Assembly (NCBI GenBank): GCA_945637645.1
Contig: CALZDK010000122.1
Span: 1-5,813, forward strand
Source of the DNA: an uncultured Prevotella sp.
Lineage (GTDB): Bacteria; Bacteroidota; Bacteroidia; Bacteroidales; Bacteroidaceae
Direction of reading: 5' to 3'
Length of the DNA stretch: 5,813 nt
Shown: positions 1 to 5,048 of the stretch, piece by piece
Layout: each line of letters begins with the position of its first letter
Numbering within the stretch: the first letter of the stretch is position 1
Notes under the pieces: generated by a model
The model's database searches: none
What the model was told of the DNA's origin: nothing
Seen by the model: only the letters and a program-made list of their open reading frames with translations
Program-made: the position numbers and the translations under genes

Positions 1-35
1 TAATTACTCTGTCTTTTTTCTCTCAAACCCTTCAT
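1..35 (-). CDS. Possible first codons of a leftward gene cut by the window edge
   Basis: Reading leftward from an ATG at 33-35 the frame stays open to the window edge and gives MKGLREKRQSN. The residues are basic and polar, which is plausible for the N-terminus of a cytoplasmic protein. Eleven codons are far too few to assign a family or to prove coding. A perfect inverted repeat (37-57) ends one base upstream of the ATG, which would suit an operator or a leader hairpin. I see no clear TAnnTTTG promoter on this strand between here and the terminator at 321-352. The alternative is that these bases are simply intergenic. Confidence 0.2.
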   Translation of the reverse strand, partial: MKGLREKRQSN

Positions 36-36
36 A

Positions 37-57
37 GTATCTCTTGCGGTGAGATAC
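37..57. repeat. Perfect 7-bp inverted repeat with 7-nt spacer
   Basis: GTATCTC (37-43) and GAGATAC (51-57) are exact reverse complements separated by TTGCGGT. The size fits either a dyad operator for a dimeric repressor or a short RNA hairpin. It lies directly in front of the possible leftward start codon at 35. No protein can be assigned to it from the sequence. Confidence 0.5.
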
Positions 58-64
58 AGAAACG

Positions 65-95
65 GCGTAAAATGCGCAGTAGGGGCATTCTACGC
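65..95 (-). repeat. 11-bp inverted repeat / RNA hairpin
   Basis: Positions 65-75 (GCGTAAAATGC) pair with 85-95 (GCATTCTACGC) around a 9-nt loop. As minus-strand RNA the single mismatch (70/90) becomes a G-U wobble, so all 11 positions pair; as plus-strand RNA it is an A-C mismatch. This favours a leftward transcript. No strong U-run follows on either side, so it is not a typical intrinsic terminator. It may be part of a 5' leader or a small structured RNA. Confidence 0.45.
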
Positions 96-102
96 GCTAT
101 TG

Positions 103-136
103 CCGAAAAAGAGCGAAAATTAACACTGTTTTTCGG
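103..136. repeat. 8-bp inverted repeat CCGAAAAA / TTTTTCGG
   Basis: CCGAAAAA (103-110) and TTTTTCGG (129-136) are exact reverse complements with an 18-nt A-rich spacer. It is the third inverted repeat within about 100 bp, after 37-57 and 65-95. The A/T-rich stem alone would be weak. The cluster of three is more suggestive of a structured leader or the end of a neighbouring transcription unit than any single one. Confidence 0.35.
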
Positions 137-320
137 GTTGAAATACTAAGAGAAGTTAAGAAAATATGAATTCTTTTTTACATGGTATGAAAAGATATTG
201 ACATGGTGGTTTGGTAATGGTGTTGATTTAGTGATGGTTATGGATTGTTTGCGAGGCTATATGTTGACAAAATGGTTGGTTTAGGCAGATTTGTTTACAT
301 TTGTGTGTTGGAGTGGGGCA
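137..320. other. Intergenic stretch without recognisable gene
   Basis: The top strand is rich in G and T with many TGG/GGT trinucleotides and has no open frame of useful length. I found no tRNA, repeat array or mobile-element end. One TAnnTTTG match (TACATTTG, 296-303, plus strand) occurs without a properly spaced TTG. It would fire straight into the downstream terminator hairpin, so I do not call it a promoter. Confidence 0.5.
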
Positions 321-352
321 TAAAAAATGCGCTCCCTGTGAGGGGAGCGCAT
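321..352 (-). terminator. Rho-independent terminator of the lipoprotein-ompA operon
   Basis: Positions 327-336 and 343-352 form a perfect 10-bp GC-rich stem (ATGCGCTCCC / GGGAGCGCAT) with a 6-nt loop. Read on the minus strand the stem is followed by TTTTTA (326-321), the classic U-run. The hairpin begins 33 nt after the stop codon of the OmpA-family gene, which is transcribed toward it. A shorter T-rich run (354-359) on the other side could give weak activity for rightward transcripts. Confidence 0.88.
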
Positions 353-385
353 CGTTTTCTCGTTTAATTAATGTTGACTAAGGGC

Positions 386-1483
386 TTAGTCTGTGATACA
401 GATAGAAACGCGGTTCAGGTCGTTCTCAGCGAATGGCTGAACGCGGCTACCCTTAGAGTCAGAAGTGATGCGGTCTGCAGAAATGCCATACTTCTCGGTC
501 AGCATCTTAACAACAGCAGCTGCACGCTGTGCGGCGAGGCGGTCGTTGATCTTGTTGTTACCTGTGCCTGCGTCAGCATAGCCTGTAACCTGTACCTTCT
601 TGTCAGGATACTTTGTCATGTACTCAACGAGCTCCTTAACCTTAGCCTCCTCAGCCTCAGAAACCTTGCTTACGTTGATTGTGAAGAATACGTCGATGCG
701 GAGTGGCTCGATAACCTTAACCTCCTCAACAACAGGAGCTGGCTCAACAACTGGTTCTGGCTCTGGCTCAACAACTACTGGCTCTGGAGCTGGAGCGGCA
801 ACCTTCTCGTAAGACTTGCCGAGGTTGATCTTCAGACCTGCGAGTACGTTGAAGTACCAGTCTGCATTGCCTGCCTTCTTTGAGTTGTACTTGTCAGAGA
901 GGATGTTTGCGTTACCCTCGATGCCAAGAGCGACAGCATCGCTGAGACGGAAGTCAACAGCAACACCAGCCTTACCTACAGGGCGAACCTTTGTGCCGTC
1001 CCAAAGATAGGTCATGTTGTAGCCCTTAGCTGCGATGTCGTTAGCCTCGTCGTTAGAGAAGCCAACGTTAACACCACCACCTACGAAGGCTGAAACGTTC
1101 ATGGTGCGAACCGGGTTGTAGCCACAGAACAGGTTAGAGAGGTTGAACATGAAGTCGATGGTTGGAGCAACATACTTGTACTTGTACTGGATGTTTCCTG
1201 GGTTTGCACCATCAGAAACCTGGTAGCCATTGTAGCCACCCTTGCTCTGCCATGCGTTAACAGCGAGACGTGCGCCAAACACTGGGCTGAACTGATAGCC
1301 GAGTGCTGCCTGTACGTTAGGAGAGATGAGATCTCCGAACTTAGCCTCGCCAAGTGTGTACTGTGCACCACCCTGCAACTGCAGGTAAGCGTGCTTCTTG
1401 AAAGTGTAGTCGGCATCCTGTGCCTGTGCTGCGCAGCCTACGGAGAGCAGTGCAGCAACGAGTAAAGTCTTCAATGTCTTCAT
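386..1483 (-). CDS. OmpA-family outer-membrane porin with peptidoglycan-binding C-terminus
   Basis: A 365-residue protein expected to tie the outer membrane to the cell wall. Residues 1-21 are a Sec signal peptide ending in AQA, with cleavage likely before Q22. Residues about 23-222 are rich in alternating aromatic and glycine residues, as in an 8-stranded OmpA-type beta-barrel. Residues about 229-260 form a Pro/Glu/Val linker encoded by an imperfect 24-bp periodic repeat (compare 741-752 with 765-776). Residues about 261-365 are the OmpA C-terminal domain: GYADAG with D304, LAAQRA with R320, and NRVS with R358, matching the Asp/Arg pair that binds diaminopimelate in the family. The ATG at 1481-1483 is set by the signal peptide; no good Shine-Dalgarno is visible, as is usual in Bacteroidetes. 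It lies 30 bp after the lipoprotein gene with no promoter between them, so the two are probably co-transcribed and end at the terminator 321-352. Confidence 0.93.
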   Translation of the reverse strand: MKTLKTLLVAALLSVGCAAQAQDADYTFKKHAYLQLQGGAQYTLGEAKFGDLISPNVQAALGYQFSPVFGARLAVNAWQSKGGYNGYQVSDGANPGNIQYKYKYVAPTIDFMFNLSNLFCGYNPVRTMNVSAFVGGGVNVGFSNDEANDIAAKGYNMTYLWDGTKVRPVGKAGVAVDFRLSDAVALGIEGNANILSDKYNSKKAGNADWYFNVLAGLKINLGKSYEKVAAPAPEPVVVEPEPEPVVEPAPVVEEVKVIEPLRIDVFFTINVSKVSEAEEAKVKELVEYMTKYPDKKVQVTGYADAGTGNNKINDRLAAQRAAAVVKMLTEKYGISADRITSDSKGSRVQPFAENDLNRVSICITD

Positions 1484-1513
1484 AAACGTAACTATTTAAA
1501 TTATTGATGATTC

Positions 1514-1909
1514 TTAATGACCATTCTTCTTGGCGAACTCAATGCCCTCCTCAAATTCCTTCTGCTCCTCTGGAGTCATTGGCTTGGTGAGGAGTTCCTT
1601 TGATGGGTCGTACTTTGCTTCCACTACAGTGCCTTTCTGTGGCATGAGCTTAAGCAGAAGTGCTTTCGCCTTTTTGTCACGCAGGTCGCCAATGTAATGT
1701 ATGGTTACGGAGTCGCCTGCCATGACAGCACCGTTGTCGCAACGAGCCTGCTTGATGTCGAACACGATGTCGTACTTGTCGATAGTGGCAACAAGTGTCG
1801 TGTCAGTTGTTTTCTTAACCATTGCCTTTGTGGTCTGGATTTTCTCCTGGCAGGAGCTTACCAGCAACACAGTGGCGGCAAATGCCATAATAACAAATTT
1901 TCTCTTCAT
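1514..1909 (-). CDS. Small lipoprotein of unknown function
   Basis: A 131-residue protein with a lipoprotein signal peptide: basic MKRK, a hydrophobic core, and lipobox VSSC with C20 as the lipidated cysteine. The mature part is about 111 residues, starts QEKIQTTK and is mostly charged. It has a beta-rich middle (about 38-75, including GDSVTIHYIGDL) and ends in a Glu/Lys-rich helix (about 111-130). The VTIHYIG stretch superficially resembles the start of an FKBP domain (V-HYTG), but the protein is too short and lacks the rest, so I do not call it a prolyl isomerase. It is the first gene of a probable operon with the OmpA-family gene, which suggests a cell-envelope role. Its ATG overlaps the stop of a possible small upstream ORF (ATGA, 1909-1906). 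I do not recognise a named family. Confidence 0.82.
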   Translation of the reverse strand: MKRKFVIMAFAATVLLVSSCQEKIQTTKAMVKKTTDTTLVATIDKYDIVFDIKQARCDNGAVMAGDSVTIHYIGDLRDKKAKALLLKLMPQKGTVVEAKYDPSKELLTKPMTPEEQKEFEEGIEFAKKNGH

Positions 1910-2013
1910 GATTTAATACCTATTTTAATTAACTGTACTAATTCCGACATTTTTTTATGCAACACCTCCCCTTGCATAATGTTATAAAACACAGCTTTTG
2001 GTTGGTGGCGCAT
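1906..2013 (-). CDS. Possible small upstream ORF coupled to the lipoprotein gene
   Basis: From an ATG at 2011-2013 the frame runs 35 codons, and its TGA overlaps the lipoprotein ATG as ATGA. It is preceded by AAAGG at a 4-nt spacing and begins just downstream of the -7 box at 2029-2036. A shorter start at 1949 gives MSELVQLIKIGIKS. The same frame is open further upstream to 2091, but that would pass through the -7 box, so the long version is unlikely to be the product. No homology is recognisable. A leader peptide with translational coupling is possible; a chance open frame is at least as likely. Confidence 0.2.
   Translation of the reverse strand: MRHQPKAVFYNIMQGEVLHKKMSELVQLIKIGIKS
1955..1979 (-). 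promoter_or_regulatory. Leader hairpin with a purine-rich, GGAGG-containing loop
   Basis: TTATGCAA (1955-1962) and TTGCATAA (1972-1979) are exact reverse complements. In the leftward transcript the 9-nt loop reads GGGGAGGUG, which contains a Shine-Dalgarno-like GGAGG. The hairpin lies about 46 nt upstream of the lipoprotein start, inside the transcribed leader whichever of the two promoters is used. The 3' arm is followed by A's rather than U's in that direction, so it is not a terminator. A regulatory or mRNA-stability role is inferred only. Confidence 0.4.
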
Positions 2014-2028
2014 TGTGCCTTTGGGCTG

Positions 2029-2036
2029 CAAAGTTA
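2029..2036 (-). promoter_or_regulatory. Candidate promoter -7 box proximal to the lipoprotein-ompA operon
   Basis: The minus strand reads TAACTTTG followed by CA, a full match to the Bacteroidetes -7 consensus TAnnTTTG. The nearest upstream TTG (2060-2062) is 23 nt away, a little longer than the usual 19-21. The start site would be near 2022, leaving a leader of about 110 nt before the lipoprotein ATG. Confidence 0.55.
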
Positions 2037-2101
2037 ATACTTTTTTTTGAAATATGCTACAACTCAGGCGCTTTTTTCGCTTTTTAGCCAATTATTTTGT
2101 G

Positions 2102-2132
2102 CAAAGATAGCGTTTTATTGTATTGGTGGCAA
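2102..2132 (-). promoter_or_regulatory. Candidate promoter distal to the lipoprotein-ompA operon
   Basis: The minus strand carries TTG at 2132-2130 and, after 20 nt, TATCTTTG at 2109-2102, followed by CA. Both elements and the spacing fit the Bacteroidetes primary sigma factor. The start site would be near 2095, giving a leader of about 185 nt to the lipoprotein start. That leader includes an imperfect A-rich direct repeat (AAAAAGCG / AAAAAAGCG) between about 2067 and 2085. Confidence 0.6.
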
Positions 2133-2145
2133 TGATTTTGTGATT

Positions 2146-2170
2146 AAAAAAACTTAAAGGAAAAGTCTTT
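2146..2170 (-). terminator. Weak A/U-type terminator after the EamA transporter
   Basis: In the leftward direction AAAGACTT (2170-2163) can pair with AAGTTTTT (2155-2148) around a 7-nt loop, including one G-U pair. The 3' arm merges into a run of seven T's (2152-2146). It begins directly after the transporter stop codon. The stem is short and A/T-rich, so termination may be partial and some read-through into the lipoprotein-ompA operon is possible. Confidence 0.35.
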
Positions 2171-3091
2171 TTAGTTACATTTTGCCTTTTCCATGTCTTT
2201 TCGGCTCTTGCTCTTTGTTACGAATCTTACACCGAAGAAGACAAGCAGGACTGCCAGGGCATGGGTGGGTTTGAAAACTCCGAGACCTGTGAGCACGCTG
2301 ACTATCACGGCTACGAGGGGTTGCACATAGTTATAGACACTGACCACGGTGGGGCGGAGCACCTGTTGTGCCTGCATGGTGAGAATGTAGCAGAAGAAGG
2401 TGCAAACCACTACCACGAAAGCTGTCTCGAGCCATGTGCGAAGGGTGATGGAGGCAAACGGTATGGCGGCTACGTCGGAGTAGGTGAACGGGGTGATGAC
2501 GAGTGCCGCAAAGGTGAACATCCACTTGTTTACGGTGAAGACGGAATAGCGTTTTATCAGGCGGTTGAACATCGACAGATAGAAGGCGAAGGAGAGTTGG
2601 GCGAACATGCAGAGGAGGTCGCCACGAATGTCGCCAACTTTGGAGTTGTCGGCTGTCGCGCTGGTGAGGATGAGCATGAGCGCTCCGCTGAAACCCATGA
2701 ACACTCCGCCGGCTTTCTTAGCGGTGATGGGCTCCTTGAGAATGATGGCGGAGAGAATCATGGCGAAGATGGGCATGGAGGTGGTCACTATGCTGGAGTT
2801 GATGGGTGAGGTGATGCTCAGTCCGATGGTGTAGCAGCACTGGTTGAGCACGAGTCCGAAGAGTCCGGCAAGTCCGAGCAGAAGGATGTCCCTCAGTGGC
2901 GGGTTCTCTTTTTTCACGAAGAAGGAGGCGATCCAAAAGAGTATGGCAGCCCCTACGACACGGAATGTCACCATGTGTATTCCTGTCAGTCCGTGGGTCA
3001 TAGCGTCTTTTCCCACAGGAGCCATGAGTCCCCAGAAAGCGCATGCAAGAAACATGCTCAGATGGGCTAAAAGTGGTTTTTTGTTATCCAT
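2171..3091 (-). CDS. EamA/DMT-superfamily membrane transporter
   Basis: A 306-residue inner-membrane protein with about ten hydrophobic segments, roughly at 8-26, 36-58, 68-86, 97-117, 126-143, 156-174, 187-204, 219-238, 247-271 and 275-293. It has two tandem EamA repeats. The first includes ACAFWG near residues 16-21 and TSPINSSIV (94-102); the second has the typical RPTVVSVYNYVQP stretch (246-258). A basic tail (SKSRKD, KAK) fits a cytoplasmic C-terminus. Length is normal for the family, whose members export amino acids, metabolites or drugs; the substrate cannot be read from sequence. I chose the ATG at 3089-3091 because the N-terminus then begins MDNKKPLLAHL. The frame is open upstream to 3148, but that extension crosses the -7 box at 3119-3126. 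It is probably monocistronic and divergent from the ATPase gene. Confidence 0.9.
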   Translation of the reverse strand: MDNKKPLLAHLSMFLACAFWGLMAPVGKDAMTHGLTGIHMVTFRVVGAAILFWIASFFVKKENPPLRDILLLGLAGLFGLVLNQCCYTIGLSITSPINSSIVTTSMPIFAMILSAIILKEPITAKKAGGVFMGFSGALMLILTSATADNSKVGDIRGDLLCMFAQLSFAFYLSMFNRLIKRYSVFTVNKWMFTFAALVITPFTYSDVAAIPFASITLRTWLETAFVVVVCTFFCYILTMQAQQVLRPTVVSVYNYVQPLVAVIVSVLTGLGVFKPTHALAVLLVFFGVRFVTKSKSRKDMEKAKCN

Positions 3092-3118
3092 TTTTCTATT
3101 TATTCTTAAAAAACGGTG

Positions 3119-3126
3119 CAAAGTTA
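3119..3126 (-). promoter_or_regulatory. Promoter -7 box for the EamA transporter
   Basis: The minus strand reads TAACTTTG followed by CA, matching TAnnTTTG exactly. It lies 28 nt upstream of the chosen ATG, giving a leader of about 20 nt. No good TTG is seen about 20 nt upstream. That region coincides with the -7 box of the divergent promoter (3149-3156). Confidence 0.6.
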
Positions 3127-3148
3127 TACAATTTATGTCGAAAATCAC

Positions 3149-3156
3149 TATATTTG
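3149..3156 (+). promoter_or_regulatory. Promoter -7 box for the ATPase-DUF4435 operon
   Basis: TATATTTG followed by CA matches TAnnTTTG. A start site 5-8 nt downstream leaves a leader of only about 14 nt before the ATG at 3177, just enough to include the AAGGA at 3167-3171. No clear TTG is present near 3126-3129, where the -33 element would fall. That spot is the -7 box of the opposite promoter, so the promoter may be weak or need an activator. Confidence 0.55.
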
Positions 3157-3166
3157 CAGAAAAATG

Positions 3167-3171
3167 AAGGA
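3167..3171 (+). promoter_or_regulatory. Shine-Dalgarno-like site of the ATPase gene
   Basis: AAGGA lies 5 nt before the ATG at 3177 and supports this start. An ATG at 3164 is out of frame with it and opens only a short frame. Confidence 0.5.
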
Positions 3172-3176
3172 ATATT

Positions 3177-3998
3177 ATGCAGAAATATGCCGACTATATA
3201 GAACAGATAGAGATTGATTCGCTGTGGAGCGGCACGCGACACATTGTGTGGAACCTTGACCCGAAGGTGAACATACTGAGCGGTGTGAACGGAGTGGGGA
3301 AGAGCACCATTCTGAACAAGGTGGTGCGTGGGCTTATTCCCGGTGGAGAGTTTCCAAGCCATATGCTTAAGGGTGTCCGCATAAAGGTGTTTCCCCACGA
3401 CGCACGTTGGATACGCTACGACCACATACGCAGTTTTGACCGTCCGCTGATGAGCAGCGAGATGGTGAACAAGATAGTGGATGCCTCGGTGAACACAGAA
3501 CTCGACTGGCAGATATATCAGTTGCAGCGCAAATATCTTGACTATCAGGTGAATATAGGCAACCGCATAATAGCGGTGTTGCAGAGTGGCGAGCCTGATG
3601 CCGCGGAGAAGGCACAGCTTATCTCAGAGCCGAAACGCAAGTTCCAAGACATGATGGACAGCCTTTTCGCTGACACGGGAAAGCGGTTGGTACGGTCGCA
3701 GAACGACATTGCCTTCTCGCAGATAGGAGAGCAGCTGACACCTTACCAACTGTCGAGTGGCGAGAAGCAGATGCTCGTGATATTGCTTACAGTGCTGATT
3801 GAGGACCGCCAGCCTTACGTCTTGTTTATGGACGAACCTGAGGTGAGCCTTCATGTGGATTGGCAGCAACGGCTCATCGACCTTATTCTGGAACTGAACC
3901 CCAACGTGCAGATTATTCTTACCACCCATTCTCCGGCAGTGATAATGAACGGCTGGGCGGACAGTGTGACGGAAGTGAGTGACATTCTTAAGAATTGA
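3177..3998 (+). CDS. Compact ABC/AAA-type ATPase (AAA_15/AAA_21-like), partner of the TOPRIM-like protein
   Basis: A 273-residue soluble ATPase of the ABC/SMC/OLD class with all nucleotide-binding motifs intact. These are Walker A GVNGVGKST (36-44), ABC signature LSSGEKQ (192-198), Walker B VLFMDEPE (215-222) with catalytic E220, D-loop SLH (224-226), and switch histidine H251 in TTHSP. The insert between Walker A and signature (about 50-190) is short, with a helical segment (about 108-160), and lacks the long coiled coil of SMC/Rad50 proteins. No transmembrane segment is seen, so it is not a transport ATPase. It starts a two-gene rightward operon; the partner begins 27 bp downstream. By analogy with PARIS AriA and the OLD ATPase half it may hold or trigger its TOPRIM partner, but it looks shorter than AriA as I recall it. 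A 12-bp palindrome (ATTCTTAAGAAT, 3984-3995) lies just before the stop. ATPase class is certain; biological role is inferred. Confidence 0.9.
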   Translation: MQKYADYIEQIEIDSLWSGTRHIVWNLDPKVNILSGVNGVGKSTILNKVVRGLIPGGEFPSHMLKGVRIKVFPHDARWIRYDHIRSFDRPLMSSEMVNKIVDASVNTELDWQIYQLQRKYLDYQVNIGNRIIAVLQSGEPDAAEKAQLISEPKRKFQDMMDSLFADTGKRLVRSQNDIAFSQIGEQLTPYQLSSGEKQMLVILLTVLIEDRQPYVLFMDEPEVSLHVDWQQRLIDLILELNPNVQIILTTHSPAVIMNGWADSVTEVSDILKN

Positions 3999-4010
3999 GA
4001 GTTAAGAACC

Positions 4011-4018
4011 AAAGGGGG
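4011..4018 (+). promoter_or_regulatory. Ribosome-binding site of the DUF4435-like gene
   Basis: AAAGGGGG ends 7 nt before the ATG at 4026, a stronger Shine-Dalgarno match than any other gene here has. It lies in the 27-bp gap after the ATPase stop. This supports independent, efficient translation of the second gene. Confidence 0.5.
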
Positions 4019-4025
4019 CTTTAGG

Positions 4026-5048
4026 ATGAGCAAGAGGCTGAGTGACAATTTGACATCCAGATATGTTGAGGCGGCAAACAAGATGACGTCGAAAAGGGCG
4101 AGGCGTAAGATAGTGGCTTACGTGGAGAGCTACGACGACATTTTGTTTTGGCGCACCGTGCTTTCGAGGTTTGAGAATGAGACACGTTTCTTCGAGGTTA
4201 TGCTGCCTTCGAAAAGAGTGCTTGTCAGGGGCAAGAAGTCGGTGCTGATGAACTTCATAGGCAATCGCATGGGGCCAGACATGATAGCATGTGTGGATGC
4301 CGACTACGACTATCTGATGCAGGGAAGTAGCGAGACATCGAGGAAAATCCTGTCCAGTCCGTATGTGTTCCACACTTATGTCTATGCCATAGAGAACTTC
4401 CAGTGCTATGCCGACAGCCTTCATAATGTGGCTGTGATGGTGACGCTCAACGACCATGCCATCTTTGACTTCAGTCGTTTCCTTCGCGAATATTCCGAGA
4501 TATGCTATCCGTTGTTCGTATGGTCCGTTTGGGCGTACAGGACAGGACGTCATACGGAATTTCCCATGTCGGAATTTGACAGGGTGGTTGAGCTTGGCGG
4601 TTTCAGTCTGCAGAATACTAAGGCTTCGCTCGAACACTTGCGCCACAAGGTGGAGCGCAAGGTACACTGGATGTGGCAACACTATCCGAAGCACCGCGTG
4701 GCGGTTGACGCACTCGACAAGGAGATGCGAGAGAGCTTGGGCGTCACTCCGGAGACAACCTATCTCTATATGCAGGGTCACCATTTGTTTGACTCAATAG
4801 TGGCCCCAATAATGACCAAGGTGTGCAACAGCCTTAGGACGGAACGTGAGACGGAAATAAGCCGTACGGCAGTGCATAAGACACAGATGCACAACGAGTT
4901 GTCGTGCTATGAGAACAGTCTTGCCGATGTTAAGACGATGCTGAAGAAGAATATGGGCTACATGTCTTGCCCGCTGTTCCTGCGGTTGCAGGAAGACGTG
5001 GCGCACTATCTCGTCAAGGAAAATTTTAACGAGACACCGAAATCCTGA
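4026..5048 (+). CDS. DUF4435/TOPRIM-like protein, putative effector nuclease paired with the ATPase
   Basis: A 340-residue soluble protein. The N-terminal part has the layout of DUF4435, a TOPRIM-related domain. Strand YVES with E34 is followed by D37/D38. Lysine-rich KK (70-71) follows. CVDADYD carries D91 and D93, the DxD motif. IENF (E123, N124) comes next. E34 plus D91/D93 would be the metal-binding set of a TOPRIM nuclease. The remaining C-terminal half (about 150-340) is helical and charged, with several Trp and His residues (WMWQHYPKHR near 216-225), and I do not recognise it. In PARIS the second component AriB is a DUF4435 TOPRIM nuclease that cleaves tRNA when released by its ATPase AriA; this gene has the same order and pairing. 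Overall similarity cannot be measured by eye. The final 13-14 codons overlap the 3' end of sprA on the other strand. Alternatives are another OLD-like nuclease pair or a housekeeping function. Confidence 0.75.
   Translation: MSKRLSDNLTSRYVEAANKMTSKRARRKIVAYVESYDDILFWRTVLSRFENETRFFEVMLPSKRVLVRGKKSVLMNFIGNRMGPDMIACVDADYDYLMQGSSETSRKILSSPYVFHTYVYAIENFQCYADSLHNVAVMVTLNDHAIFDFSRFLREYSEICYPLFVWSVWAYRTGRHTEFPMSEFDRVVELGGFSLQNTKASLEHLRHKVERKVHWMWQHYPKHRVAVDALDKEMRESLGVTPETTYLYMQGHHLFDSIVAPIMTKVCNSLRTERETEISRTAVHKTQMHNELSCYENSLADVKTMLKKNMGYMSCPLFLRLQEDVAHYLVKENFNETPKS

Noticed and set aside
296..303. TACATTTG, a plus-strand match to the -7 consensus
   Set aside because: The nearest TTG is only 17 nt upstream, the CA extension shared by the other boxes is missing, and it would point straight at the terminator and the antisense of ompA.
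741..776. Repeated 12-mer GGCTCAACAACT at 24-bp offset, possible repeat element
   Set aside because: It is explained by the periodic Pro/Glu/Val codons of the OmpA linker and is not a separate element.
371..883. 170-codon plus-strand frame opposite the OmpA-family gene
   Set aside because: Antisense to a well-supported porin; its Leu/Asn/Trp-rich repeats are the mirror of the Pro/Glu linker codons.
1681..1710. FKBP-like VTIHYIG stretch in the lipoprotein
   Set aside because: Only seven residues resemble the family; the protein lacks the remaining FKBP core and is too short after the signal peptide.
2014..2091. Upstream extension of the small leader ORF to a 61-codon product
   Set aside because: The extension runs through the -7 box at 2029-2036 and encodes an A-tract-derived Lys/Arg-rich start. 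If anything is translated, the start at 2013 or 1949 is more plausible.
2261..2809. 182-codon plus-strand frame opposite the EamA transporter
   Set aside because: The product is dominated by Gly, Glu and His, the mirror of a hydrophobic membrane protein read antisense. It has no start signal or motif.
4002..4784. 260-codon open frame on the minus strand inside the DUF4435-like gene
   Set aside because: It lies wholly antisense to a gene with recognisable TOPRIM-like motifs and its own ribosome-binding site. The translation is rich in His, Arg and Leu without any motif, as expected of a shadow frame.
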